A stretch of DNA of 64,000 nucleotides, from NCBI RefSeq assembly GCF_030409875.1, contig NZ_JAUFQR010000001.1:2418001-2482000 (forward strand), read 5' to 3'. Below are positions 45,396-53,928 of this stretch, one piece after another. Made by a program: the position numbers and the translations under genes. The DNA is from Chryseobacterium tructae. Its GTDB lineage: Bacteria; Bacteroidota; Bacteroidia; Flavobacteriales; Weeksellaceae. The notes under the pieces were generated by a model that was not told the DNA's origin, did not search any database, and saw nothing but the letters and a program-made list of their open reading frames with translations. Within the stretch, counting starts at the first letter, position 1. Each line of letters begins with the position of its first letter.

Positions 45396-46217
45396 ATGAA
45401 AAAATACATCATCCTGGCAGTAGTTCCACTTCTTTTATCCTGTAAGAAAGCGAAATCAGGAACTGTAATTTCAGAAACAATGGTTCAAAAAAAGGACAGT
45501 ATAATTATAGAACCGGAATATCAATTGGATAGAAATACAGTCTTTGGGGTGTATCAGCTTACTGGCAAAGATATGGCAGTCTGTCTTCCTGTTCAGTTTG
45601 GAGATCCTGATATACCATTATCAAGGAAATATGAAAATTTTCTGACCAAAGACTCCATTCCCTGGATATATGGGAAGGATATGAAGGATTATAAATACTA
45701 TGATACCTTATCTGTAGGACGGTTGTACTATAATAAAAGGTTTGAAGAGGTCTTCAAAAAAGAAATGAAGAACACTTATTTTGTTTATGGAACCAGATCT
45801 TTTCAGGAATGCTCCATAAAACGAGTGGTTTTCCATTCCACAGAGTGCGGGAACGATTATATTGCTTACATCCTGAATGTCGATAAAAATGTTATTGGAA
45901 ATCCACTGATTGCTTCAGAAAAAGCTATTCCACTAAAATATGGTCATAATTATTTGGAAATCAATCGATCTATCAAAAAATCAGCAGCTAAAGAAAGTAC
46001 AGAAAACAACTATGGATTTGGGAACTACAACCCAATTGTTTATGGAAATTATAAAAACTTGTATTTCACCTATTATGATGATTTTAAATGGTATGATACA
46101 AAATCAGGCTCTCATTGCCAGTTTCCCGAAAGAGCCATTTTTGAAACCGATTCCAAAGGAAAAGTAAATCTGTTGTGGAGCTCGGAAATGGATCTTCTTG
46201 GCTTGCCATGTCTTTAA
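45396..46217 (+). CDS. Hypothetical lipoprotein
   Basis: A 273-residue predicted lipoprotein: MKKYIILAVVPLLLSCKK has a lipobox-like LLSC with Cys16 as the modified residue. The mature domain is Tyr-rich and beta-like (YKYYDTLSVGRLYYNKRF, NYNPIVYGNYKNLYFTYYDD) and ends in ...GLPCL. Four further Cys could form disulfides in the periplasm. I do not recognise the family. It is a single gene after the uvrA terminator. The 295 bases that follow are AT-rich, with two nearby copies of TCAATGTTAAC at about 46405-46425, and no gene. Confidence 0.72.
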   Translation: MKKYIILAVVPLLLSCKKAKSGTVISETMVQKKDSIIIEPEYQLDRNTVFGVYQLTGKDMAVCLPVQFGDPDIPLSRKYENFLTKDSIPWIYGKDMKDYKYYDTLSVGRLYYNKRFEEVFKKEMKNTYFVYGTRSFQECSIKRVVFHSTECGNDYIAYILNVDKNVIGNPLIASEKAIPLKYGHNYLEINRSIKKSAAKESTENNYGFGNYNPIVYGNYKNLYFTYYDDFKWYDTKSGSHCQFPERAIFETDSKGKVNLLWSSEMDLLGLPCL

Positions 46218-46512
46218 TATGGATAGATAAGATTATTTATTTAAAACTGCTTTACATTTTTCGTTAACAATATCATTCATTTACTCAGAAAATAGGAGAT
46301 AAAAGGCTCAAATTTTTAATATTTAATGGAATAAATAGAATTCCAATGTTAAATTTTCAATTATTTTTAAAATATAATAATCTGATAGTCATATATTTAC
46401 GTTTCAATGTTAACTCAATGTTAACTGAAAGTAAATTTAATATGAATTATTTTTAATAACTTTGGTTAAAAGATAAGGATAAACTTATTATAACATTTAA
46501 AACCAGGTAGTT

Positions 46513-46917
46513 ATGAAAAATAAAATTCAAATATTAATGGCTTCACTTTTCGTTACCGGATTCGTTACTGTGATGAACCAGGCTAAAGCACAAACCACAG
46601 ATAAAAATACCATCCAGGCAATTCAGTTAAGCAAAAGCGAAACCTTTAGTGATATAAGAAATAAATTAATAGCCAATTTTGATCTGGATAATCCTGAATA
46701 TAAACAAGGGACGGTAAATTCAGTGGTAAAATTTGATATTGCTAAAAACGGGAAAATTGTGAATGTTCATTCCAATGGCGATTGTAAGACAGTGAGTAAA
46801 GAAATTGAAACCGTATTGAGCGAGCTGGATTATAGAGTAGATCGTAATAAATTGACAGACAACATGGTGGCTTACACCTATGTGATGCCTGTTACCGTTG
46901 AAATCCATAATCGATAA
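46513..46917 (+). CDS. Hypothetical secreted protein, weakly TonB-C-like
   Basis: A 134-residue protein with a signal peptide ending near QAKA (residues 1-26). The mature part, NSVVKFDIAKNGKIVNVHSN followed by TVSKEIETVLSELDY and VMPVTVEIHN, has the strand-helix-strand spacing of the small TonB C-terminal-like domains found in many Bacteroidetes periplasmic proteins, but the match is weak. The only Cys is in GDCKT. It stands alone. I cannot assign a role. Confidence 0.7.
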   Translation: MKNKIQILMASLFVTGFVTVMNQAKAQTTDKNTIQAIQLSKSETFSDIRNKLIANFDLDNPEYKQGTVNSVVKFDIAKNGKIVNVHSNGDCKTVSKEIETVLSELDYRVDRNKLTDNMVAYTYVMPVTVEIHNR

Positions 46918-47036
46918 TATCAGTAGACTAATATATTGGGTTGAAAAGTGTAAATAATGAAAATTGTAAGCATTAATCTGTAATAATAGATAATAATATT
47001 CGTTTTAATTTTACAAAACCATAAAATTAGAACTAT

Positions 47037-47170
47037 ATGAAAAATTTAAAGAAACTGACTAAAGTAGATTTGAAGTCAGTGTACGGAGGAGAGCCTAAAA
47101 ATACTGTACATTTTGCGAATGGGCGAATAAAGTAATTTGCAGCGATATTCCAATCGTTCAATGTCCGTAA
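47037..47170 (+). pseudogene. Double-glycine bacteriocin-like peptide, probably frameshifted
   Basis: The frame from 47037 gives a leader MKNLKKLTKVDLKSVYGG, a double-glycine type signal common in Chryseobacterium bacteriocin-like peptides, and then a short tail stopping at 47135. Adding one T to the TTTT at 47111-47114 opens a more typical tail that contains CEWANKVICSDIPIVQCP with three Cys and stops at 47170, right before the terminator. The predicted full peptide is 44 residues. A double-glycine leader needs a C39 peptidase exporter, not seen in the window. It is unrelated in leader to the lanthipeptide array. Confidence 0.65.
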
Positions 47171-47177
47171 AAAATAA

Positions 47178-47202
47178 GACCGCTTTTTTAAGCGGTTTTT
47201 TA
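47178..47202. terminator. Bidirectional terminator
   Basis: The 7-bp stem ACCGCTT / AAGCGGT is flanked by an A-run on one side and a T-run on the other, so it can end both the plus-strand peptide gene and the minus-strand lipoprotein gene. Confidence 0.75.
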
Positions 47203-47745
47203 TTGTTTTGAATATTGAATAAAATCTTTTAGACTCGTTTTAAGATCCTTGGAATGACTAGCTTTTTTATCAAAAACAATATTATCAATTTTCCATCCTT
47301 TACCAGAATCAGTCAATTGTATAGAATCCGTCCACAATACCTTTGGAGCGACCATATTGTATTCAAACTGAACAAGGACTTCTGCTGTTTTATCCTGAAT
47401 AGTAATACTTTTGATGGTGTAATGGGTATATCCTTCATACAAACTTGAAAATAGAGCCCCCTCAAAAATCAACGGTTTTTCATCCGGATGATCACTGTTT
47501 TTTACTTTCTCAATATCTGCTTTTGAAGCATTGATGGCGGTTTCTAAAGAATTTTTCAATTCCGGAGAAAATAGATCATTGGAAATGGGTTGATTATAAA
47601 TCGCTTCATTAGATAATCCATATTGATTATACAGCTTGTTAACTGTTTCAGAAATATGTTTTTGTTCAATGGATGGTGATGTGGTTGTGCTACAAGAGAC
47701 AAAACATACAATACAACTTAAATAGAAAAAAAGAGACTTTGCCAT
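47200..47745 (-). CDS. Hypothetical lipoprotein, DUF3828-like
   Basis: A 181-residue predicted lipoprotein: MAKSLFFYLSCIVCFVSCS, with the lipobox Cys near residue 18. The mature part (VNKLYNQYGLSNEAIY, DLFSPELKNSLETAIN, then VLVQFEYNMVAPKVLW and GWKIDNIVF) resembles DUF3828 periplasmic proteins, with a cystatin/NTF2-like layout in which a helix precedes a curved sheet. No catalytic residues are evident. It is a single convergent gene, sharing a terminator with the peptide gene. Its relation to the VgrG island on the opposite strand is unknown. Confidence 0.72.
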   Translation of the reverse strand: MAKSLFFYLSCIVCFVSCSTTTSPSIEQKHISETVNKLYNQYGLSNEAIYNQPISNDLFSPELKNSLETAINASKADIEKVKNSDHPDEKPLIFEGALFSSLYEGYTHYTIKSITIQDKTAEVLVQFEYNMVAPKVLWTDSIQLTDSGKGWKIDNIVFDKKASHSKDLKTSLKDFIQYSKQ

Positions 47746-47853
47746 AATCAGATATTAATTTTGAAGAACCAAAAGTGTACCAAAGCCTACTTGGTAAAGG
47801 ATTGTGAGAGAATTTTTTAACGAAATTGGTCTCTTATTTGTTATGATATTTCC

Positions 47854-47861
47854 TACATTTG
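47854..47861 (+). promoter_or_regulatory. -7 promoter box for the VgrG island
   Basis: TACATTTG matches TAnnTTTG and lies 36 bases before the VgrG ATG. Confidence 0.5.
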
Positions 47862-47897
47862 TGATAATTACATACTGAATAACACAAAAAACACAAC

Positions 47898-49840
47898 ATG
47901 AAAAAAAACACAACCTCAGAACGTGTATCCTTTACTGATGGATACAAAGCTCCTGATAACGCTCAGGCGGTTAAAGAAAATAGTACAGCAGGAATCAATC
48001 GTATTGTTAAGCTATCTGCAATTATCAACGGTGAGATTATTTCAAGTTTTAAACATTTCAAATTAAAGCAAAGCGCTGTCACCCATCACGAATTTGAGTT
48101 AACATTAGCTCATGATGCTTTGCCTGAAAGACAGGGACATCAGCTGGAAGAAGCTAATGCATTTTTAGGAAAACGTCTTACCATCAAAATTACTTACAAA
48201 GATGTTGAAACCAAAAGCAGTCCGGAGAGGGTTTTTGTAGGGATTATAACCAAGGTAGGTTTCAGCCAGGAAGCTCATAGTCTGGGAAATATTGTTTTAA
48301 AAGGTTTCAGTCCTACCATTCTTTTAGATGGTGCACCGCATACCCAGAGCTTTGGAGGAGCACAACCTGTGAATACGGGGATTATTGCAGATGAGGTGAT
48401 TAAACAGGGGATAGACCCGTTTTGGTATGACTTCCGAGTCAATGCCAAAGCGTCTTCACAAATTGTCTACAGCTCCCAATACAGTGAAACGCATTACAAT
48501 TATCTATGCAGATTGGCAGAAGCTTATGGTGAACAATTCTATTATGATGGAGAAGTGCTTCATTTCGGAAATATGCCAACTCCGGCTCCTCCTCTTGAGC
48601 TGATAAGCGGAAGTAATGCTTCAAATATCCATACCGAGCTCAGAGCTCTTCATACCCAGCCCGGTTATTACGGCTATAACAGCAGCAAAAATACCATGCT
48701 GACTTCAGGAGAAACTCCAATAAAGCATATGGGAAATCTTGCCAAGACTTCTTATGCAAACAATGAAAGTATTTTCAAAACACCTTCTCTTCAGTCGGCA
48801 CCTATCAGGGCTGCTACTGATATGGATGTGGTAAATTCTCAAACAGCGGCATGGGGAAGCAAAGGTGTTGATGTATTTGTAGTATCCGGTGATACCACAA
48901 TGCCTTTTCTTTATCCCGGCTGCACAGCAGATCTTTATCTGAGAAAACCTGATTCCAACAAAACGGGGTATTTCACCAAACTCATGATGACACAAGTTAC
49001 CCACGAGATCGATACTTTAGGTCATTATAAAGGAAGCTTTGAAGCCATTGCTTCCGATACGGGATATATGCCCAAACCGGAATTTACAGTTCCTTTTGCA
49101 GAAATTCAGCCGGCAGTGGTCATTTCTAACGAAGATCCGCTAGGACAGGGACGCGTACAAGTAAAGTTCCTATGGCAGCTTAATGAAACTACAGATTTTA
49201 TAAGGGTGATGAGCCCTGATGCAGGTGGTACAGGTCAGATTACTCAAAACAGAGGATTTGTAGCCATTCCTGAAGTAGGAGATCAGGTAATGGTGGGATT
49301 TGTTCATAATCATCCAGATCGTCCTTTCGTAATGGGCGGAATGTTTCATGGTGGTGTTGCTTTGGGTGGCGGGATTGAGAATAAAGTGAGATCGTTCCAG
49401 AACAAGGATGCACAACGCATTATTCTTACAGAAGGAACAAGTATAATCCTTGCCGACAAGTCGGGAAACGAAATACTGATCGATACTGCAGGAAAAAATA
49501 TTACGATTACCGCTCCTGAGACAATAACATTGAACTGTAAGAATATGAATATTAATGTGGGTGAGAATATGACAACGAGTATTGGAAATAACCAAAGCAC
49601 AACTGTTGAAATAATATTACAATTTCAGCGGGCAATGATATTGCAGAAACAGCTATAGGAAATAGAATGGAGATGTCAAATAACCGAACAGAAATGGTGG
49701 ATAATATTATTCTTAGGCAGTCTAACAGGTCAGAAACTTTTTCAGGATCTATCGATATCAGTACAACTCAGGATAATATGATTATGCAAAGTTCTAAAAC
49801 CATTGAGTGGAATAGTGGTGAAAAATCAAATCTTTTTTAA
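47898..49840 (+). pseudogene. vgrG: Type VI secretion VgrG spike protein, frameshifted in this sequence
   Basis: A VgrG/TssI protein, about 647 residues after correction. Residues about 35-380 form the gp27-like part (FKLKQSAVTHHEFELTLAHD, YSSQYSETHYNYLCRLAEAYG), residues about 395-490 the gp5 OB-fold (EDPLGQGRVQVKFLWQLNE, PEVGDQVMVGFVHNHPDRPF), then a beta-helix spike (ILTEGTSIILADKSGNEILI, NITITAPETITL). The frame breaks near 49607: GTTGAAAT should read GTTGGAAAT. The restored frame continues with NNITISAGNDIAETAIGN to the stop at 49840. VgrG trimers tip the secreted tube and carry effectors. A small protein and a putative effector follow directly. Confidence 0.9.
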
Positions 49841-49841
49841 T

Positions 49842-50015
49842 ATGGCAATTATCAAAACATCAAAAGATATGATTATCAGAACCACAAATAAAGAAGTTGT
49901 TATTTGTGGTAAAAAATTAGTTGAAACTACTGAAACAAAATGGGTTGAAGCTACGGAAGGAAAATTGACATTGAATAGTCCAAAAAAAATAATATCAAAT
50001 GGAAACAAGCAATAG
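49842..50015 (+). CDS. Small VgrG-tail-like protein
   Basis: A 57-residue protein from the ATG at 49842, one base after the VgrG stop. The sequence (KDMIIRTTNKEVVICGKKLV, TKWVEATEGKLTLNSPKK) has the short alternating beta repeats of a VgrG spike and may extend or cap it, linking VgrG to the next protein. It overlaps the following gene by 17 bases. I do not recognise a family; a PAAR motif is not visible. A separate fragment of the spike caused by another sequencing error is possible. Confidence 0.55.
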   Translation: MAIIKTSKDMIIRTTNKEVVICGKKLVETTETKWVEATEGKLTLNSPKKIISNGNKQ

Positions 50016-50925
50016 AGTTGGAACATATAAACCTGGGAAACCGAGTATTGATATTTCTATTACTATTTCATTAAGATGTAGTATTTCATCAGGATTACCA
50101 TTGGGACAAAGAAACCTTGTTGAGTTTAAATTAAGTGGGAAGACAAGCTGGTCTAATAGTAAAAGTGAAGTGACTTTAATACCTTCCTCGGGTATTACTC
50201 TTAGCACGACAAATTTTGAAGCTAAAGAAGGTTGGATAATTAAGACATATATTACTTGTAATACTAATGTAACAAATCCATCTATTAAAGTAAAAATTAA
50301 TGGAAAAGATTCAAATACTATTCAGCTAAAGTTTACAAATAGAGACAATGACATTTTTTCGGAAGAGGAAGTTAATAAACTAATGCAGGAAAATGCAACA
50401 TTAATTCAAAAAGATAAAGTATGCTTTAGAGTTGCAGATAAAGGTATTTCAAAATTATTAGATACTCCTACTACAGTTATCAAGAACTATGGAGGAGAAA
50501 ATTCATACACAAGAGCAAGAACATTAAAATCCCAAGGTTTCATAAAAGATGAAGTAATAATTGGTCAATATTCATTTGATACAGGCGGAATTACAAAACC
50601 TAGTAATTTTGCAAAAGGTAAAGAATCAGTTATTTCAAATTCCGTTAATCAAACAATGAAAAGCAGAAATGGATATCATGTGTACTATTTCTCAATACTT
50701 AAGGGTTATCATGTTCTTCTTTTAGTTATTGATGCATCAAATTTTTGCGTGAAAAAATTTAAAATTTATGATCAACTTAAAGATCGAGGAGATTATAAGT
50801 CCTATGAAGATCTTGATCAATTTTTATTAGATATGACAAAAAATAACTGGGATGGTTCGGCAAGTCATAATAAAGATAAAACAGCAAATACAGAAATAGC
50901 TATATGGAAAGTCAAAAGAAATTAA
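49999..50925 (+). CDS. Putative T6SS effector, candidate cysteine-dependent hydrolase
   Basis: A 308-residue protein that I do not recognise. Residues about 15-115 look like an Ig-like beta sandwich (VEFKLSGKTSWSNSKSEVTL, KVKINGKDSNTIQLKF). The C-terminal domain has KVCFRVADKGISKLL with Cys142 at the start of a helix, and GYHVLLLVIDASN with His238 leading a strand, then KIYDQLKDRG. This Cys-helix, His-strand order resembles papain-like or NlpC/P60-like peptidases, but it is a guess from pattern only. There is no signal peptide, as expected for T6SS cargo. It overlaps the small gene before it by 17 bases and the lipoprotein after it by 22, so the three are coupled. Confidence 0.6.
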   Translation: METSNRVGTYKPGKPSIDISITISLRCSISSGLPLGQRNLVEFKLSGKTSWSNSKSEVTLIPSSGITLSTTNFEAKEGWIIKTYITCNTNVTNPSIKVKINGKDSNTIQLKFTNRDNDIFSEEEVNKLMQENATLIQKDKVCFRVADKGISKLLDTPTTVIKNYGGENSYTRARTLKSQGFIKDEVIIGQYSFDTGGITKPSNFAKGKESVISNSVNQTMKSRNGYHVYYFSILKGYHVLLLVIDASNFCVKKFKIYDQLKDRGDYKSYEDLDQFLLDMTKNNWDGSASHNKDKTANTEIAIWKVKRN

Positions 50926-51584
50926 TTGTTGTTCTATTATTACTGTTTTTATCATGCAATGATAAGACTGTTTATTATAATGAACAACACGATATAATTA
51001 AACCAAGCAAACTAAAAAGAATAAAGAATAATTTATATATTGATTCAAATAATAATATTTTTATAAAGAGTGAAAACATTGTCCTTGAGGTAGGAAAGAA
51101 TGAAAATATTATTCAAAAAAAGAAAGGTTTTATTCTACAAGATTCCATATTTGATGTTAATAATAATTTGATGCCTATGAGTAATTTATTAGACATTAAA
51201 AGTTATTTCGAATCTGAAAAAGATATTTTTTATCAAGATAAGAATCATGTTTATATGAACAAAGGAAGTCAATATAGTGATTATCCTTTCGTACTTACTG
51301 AATTTCAATCAAAATACTTTTCTTTAATAGCAAAGAGTAATTATTTTAAGTATAAAAATGAAATTTATTATTATGGATATGCTGGATATGCCAAATTAAA
51401 AAATGCAGATGGAAATAAGTTTAAAGTTGATTCAATTAAAACTAATGTCAATAAATATATGATTATAGGTAATGATGAAAAAAATATTTATCATAACTCC
51501 GAAAAAATAAATTACGAAGATTTAAAAATGTTACCAATTAATCAAAAGTTAAAAGACTCTTTAAAATATATTTATTTTCTGTAA
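50904..51584 (+). CDS. Candidate T6SS immunity lipoprotein, DKNYY-like
   Basis: A 226-residue predicted lipoprotein: MESQKKLIVVLLLLFLSCND, with the lipobox Cys at about 18. The mature part has repeats around DKNHVY-type segments (FYQDKNHVYMNKG, DEKNIYHNSEKINYEDL), typical of DKNYY-family periplasmic proteins. It overlaps the putative effector by 22 bases. A lipid-anchored periplasmic protein in this place fits an immunity protein against an effector that acts in the periplasm, but no experiment supports it here. Codon use is more AT-rich than in the core genes around. Confidence 0.6.
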   Translation: MESQKKLIVVLLLLFLSCNDKTVYYNEQHDIIKPSKLKRIKNNLYIDSNNNIFIKSENIVLEVGKNENIIQKKKGFILQDSIFDVNNNLMPMSNLLDIKSYFESEKDIFYQDKNHVYMNKGSQYSDYPFVLTEFQSKYFSLIAKSNYFKYKNEIYYYGYAGYAKLKNADGNKFKVDSIKTNVNKYMIIGNDEKNIYHNSEKINYEDLKMLPINQKLKDSLKYIYFL

Positions 51585-51613
51585 AGTTCAAATTATTTAC
51601 AATTTAATTTGAC

Positions 51614-51811
51614 TTGACAGGTGTTGTTATTAAAACCTTCAAAATTGCTAAGATGAGATTGGAAGCTTCTGAATGGTTTAGAACAATAGGATTTGATAAA
51701 AACTCAATTTATATAGAAGGGAGAAAAGAAAATAAATCAAAATTAGACCAATATAAAAAAGATATAATAGGCATTGATTTAGACTCTCTTCAAAGAAAGT
51801 ATTCTGAATAA
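51614..51811 (+). pseudogene. Remnant of a DKNYY-like immunity paralogue
   Basis: A 65-residue frame that begins only with TTG and has no signal peptide. FDKNSIYIEGRKENKSK and IIGIDLDSLQ resemble the DKNxxY repeats of the lipoprotein gene just upstream. It looks like the C-terminal end of a second immunity gene that lost its start, or the tail of a duplicated copy. Confidence 0.45.
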
Positions 51812-51847
51812 TTTATTTATTAAATATAAGGTGGGAAATTTTATCAA

Positions 51848-52084
51848 ATGATTGTGGTAATTCCTAAAGATACAGGAGGGGATTTTGTTGTAGGAGAAAT
51901 CTATTTTGTGAATAAACAGAAGCATGATCGGGTAATGCGCTTTCGTTTGGGAAGATTTAATGATGAGCAGAAAAGATTAATGTCACCTAAATAGATACTC
52001 CCTAAAGGATTTGTAGTTCCCAAATGGGAAGGCAGAATTCCAATTCAAAAACCCAAAGACCTTGAATACTGGCAGGAAGAGTAA
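51848..52084 (+). pseudogene. Remnant with in-frame stop in the VgrG island
   Basis: The frame from 51848 (MIVVIPKDTGGDFVVGEIYF) stops at a TAG at 51992-51994. The same frame continues open after it as ILPKGFVVPKWEGRIPIQKP and stops at 52084, giving 78 codons with one internal stop. Both halves read as protein, so this is either a decayed gene fragment or a base error. I do not recognise the family. It lies at the end of the effector/immunity island. Confidence 0.45.
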
Positions 52085-52179
52085 TAATAGAGGATTATTC
52101 ATAATATATTCCGGATAGTTACGCATAGTATTCTTCTATAATAAAAGAAATACATTTCTCATCAATACCAAAAAATCAA

Positions 52180-52187
52180 TACATTTG
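52180..52187 (+). promoter_or_regulatory. -7 promoter box for the DUF421 gene
   Basis: TACATTTG matches TAnnTTTG and lies 15 bases before the GTG start at 52203. Confidence 0.5.
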
Positions 52188-52202
52188 AGTAGATAAAAAA
52201 AA

Positions 52203-52715
52203 GTGGATTCTATTCTCAACGTTGCGGTTCGTTCCCTTTGTGTTTACCTTTTTATGGTAATCGCTATTCGTTTGTTTGGTAAAAACCAGCTCTCTCAGCT
52301 TAATGCAGGAGATGTTGTTTTGTTGCTTTTAATTTCTAATGCAGTACAGAACGCAATGGTAGGACCGGATACTTCATTACAGGGAGGTCTGATTGCTGCT
52401 TTGGTTTTATTTGTAGCCAATTTTATTTTAAAAAGACTGATGTTCTCCAATCGTTCCTTTGAAGCCTTTATGCAGGATGAACCCGTTATTTTGATAAGAG
52501 ATGGAGTTGCAGATCAAACAGCCTTAAATCGGGTTAAAATTACCGAAAATGAACTGGAAGAAGCCATTAGAGAACATGGTATCGAAGATATCAAAAATGT
52601 TAAATTATCCGTATTGGAGGTGGACGGGAATATAAGTGTAGTCTCTCAGGATGAGAAAAGCAAACAAACCCATTATGCCCGAATAAAAAGAAAATACAAA
52701 AGAAAATATCATTAA
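52203..52715 (+). CDS. DUF421 (YetF-type) membrane protein
   Basis: A 170-residue protein with a GTG start. The N-terminal half has three hydrophobic segments (about 8-25, 38-55 and 60-80) with the family motif FGKNQLSQLNAGDVVLLLLI. The C-terminal cytosolic domain contains FEAFMQDEPVILIRDG and the segment LEEAIREHGIEDIKNVKLSV then LEVDGNISVV, all typical of DUF421/YetF proteins. Their role is unknown; in Bacillus they are linked to sporulation or antibiotic tolerance. It ends 4 bases before the acetyltransferase gene, so the two form a unit. Confidence 0.88.
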   Translation: MDSILNVAVRSLCVYLFMVIAIRLFGKNQLSQLNAGDVVLLLLISNAVQNAMVGPDTSLQGGLIAALVLFVANFILKRLMFSNRSFEAFMQDEPVILIRDGVADQTALNRVKITENELEEAIREHGIEDIKNVKLSVLEVDGNISVVSQDEKSKQTHYARIKRKYKRKYH

Positions 52716-52719
52716 TCCT

Positions 52720-53211
52720 ATGAATTACGAATTACGAGAAATGCTTCCCAATGACGAAGCCAGAGTGCTGGAAATCTTCAGACAGGGAGTAGAAGGTGGT
52801 ATTGCCACCTTGGAAACAGAAGTTCCCACTGCTGAAGCATGGAGTATGGAATATTTTAATGATTGCCGCTGGGTGTTGGAAAATGAAAATAATGAAGTGG
52901 TGGGATGGTGTGCCCTTAAACCGGTAAGCAAAAGAGAAGCTTTCAAAGGTGTGGCTGAGGTAAGCATTTATTTTGATAATGAATATCAAGGAAAGGGATT
53001 GGGTTCCGTACTGCTTAAAAAGATAATATTGGATAGCGAAGACCACGGATTCTGGACATTACAAACCAATCTCTTTTCTGAAAATGAAATGGCAATCAAA
53101 TCTCATCAGAAAAACGGCTTTAGAATGGTAGGCGTACGCAAAAAAATAGGAAAACTCAACGGTGAATGGAAAGACCTTGTCATGATGGAGAAACGAAGCG
53201 AAATTATCTGA
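52720..53211 (+). CDS. GNAT-family N-acetyltransferase (phosphinothricin acetyltransferase-like)
   Basis: A 163-residue acetyltransferase of the GNAT superfamily. The acetyl-CoA motif A is YFDNEYQGKGLGSVLLKKII at about 87-107 (QGKGLG), preceded by a beta strand AEVSIYF; the N-terminus YELREMLPNDEARVLEIF and the tail KNGFRMVGVRKKIGKLNGEW fit the Pat/Bar/YncA group, which acetylates phosphinothricin, methionine sulfoximine or similar amines. The natural substrate is not known. It is coupled to the DUF421 gene upstream. Confidence 0.88.
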   Translation: MNYELREMLPNDEARVLEIFRQGVEGGIATLETEVPTAEAWSMEYFNDCRWVLENENNEVVGWCALKPVSKREAFKGVAEVSIYFDNEYQGKGLGSVLLKKIILDSEDHGFWTLQTNLFSENEMAIKSHQKNGFRMVGVRKKIGKLNGEWKDLVMMEKRSEII

Positions 53212-53336
53212 TGAACAATCAAAAGTATAAAAGTAGTTGTATTCTAAACTATCGGCTCTAAACTTTGATGTACACCTTAAGCTCTAAACAATTTGGCCTG
53301 AACATTGTTATTCATTAAGTTGGAAAAGTAGAAATA

Positions 53337-53525
53337 ATGAAAACGATATTTAAAATTACAGGAGCATTGATCATCATGTCCATGCTTTTTACTTCTTGCG
53401 TAGCATATGATAATGGAGGAAATTACCAGACCAGGAAAATTCCACCGGGACAAGCTAAAAAAATATATGGTGGAAGTGCAAAAGATTACGCTCCCGGACA
53501 GGTGAAAAAAAGAAATGGATATTAA
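53337..53525 (+). CDS. Small PPGQAKK lipoprotein
   Basis: A 62-residue predicted lipoprotein: MKTIFKITGALIIMSMLFTS then Cys21. The short mature part holds two related segments, RKIPPGQAKKIYGGSAKDY and APGQVKKRNGY, that is a duplicated PGQ(A/V)KK motif. Small proteins of this kind are common in flavobacteria, but their role is unknown. It has its own terminator. The next gene is another tiny lipoprotein, so the two may share an envelope-related role. Confidence 0.75.
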   Translation: MKTIFKITGALIIMSMLFTSCVAYDNGGNYQTRKIPPGQAKKIYGGSAKDYAPGQVKKRNGY

Positions 53526-53537
53526 GAAAATATGATA

Positions 53538-53568
53538 AAAAACATTCCTTAAAAAGGAGTGTTTTTTA
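53538..53568 (+). terminator. Intrinsic terminator after the PPGQAKK lipoprotein
   Basis: The stem AAAACATTCCTT / AAGGAGTGTTTT (one G-T pair) with a 3-base loop is followed by T-rich sequence. Confidence 0.85.
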
Positions 53569-53644
53569 TTTTGAAATAAGATGTTTTTTTGGATATTTTG
53601 GCATTAACATTGATTATTTTAATACAGAACCAAAAGTTGAAAAA

Positions 53645-53875
53645 ATGAAAACAATGCTTAAGACTCTTGGAGTCATAGCAATAATACTCACGCTGTCATC
53701 TTGTGCAGTTGATGGATATTATGGAGGCAGAACGCATGGATATGGATATTACGGGCCAAGATATTATGGGTACGGCCACGGATATACAGAAAGAGTATAT
53801 GTTTATGGTGGTGGCCATCATGGTGGATATTATCACCGTGGAGGCGGAGGCCATCATAACGGATTTCATAGATAA
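53645..53875 (+). CDS. Small Gly/Tyr/His-rich lipoprotein
   Basis: A 76-residue predicted lipoprotein with a signal ending LSSC (Cys20). The mature part is built almost wholly of Gly, Tyr, His and Arg (GYYGGRTHGYGYYGPRYYGY, then GGGHHGGYYHRGGGGHHNGF), so it has no stable fold. The His-His pairs could bind metal, but no motif proves this. It ends in a terminator that lies next to the convergent DUF4286 gene. Confidence 0.75.
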   Translation: MKTMLKTLGVIAIILTLSSCAVDGYYGGRTHGYGYYGPRYYGYGHGYTERVYVYGGGHHGGYYHRGGGGHHNGFHR

Positions 53876-53887
53876 TAGATTAGATAA

Positions 53888-53917
53888 AAAAAGCACTGAG
53901 GATTTCAGTGCTTTTGT
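53888..53917 (+). terminator. Intrinsic terminator between convergent genes
   Basis: The 9-bp stem AAGCACTGA / TCAGTGCTT is followed by TTGTGTTTTT and preceded by an A-run, so it may work in both directions. Confidence 0.8.
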
Positions 53918-53928
53918 GTTTTTTATGA

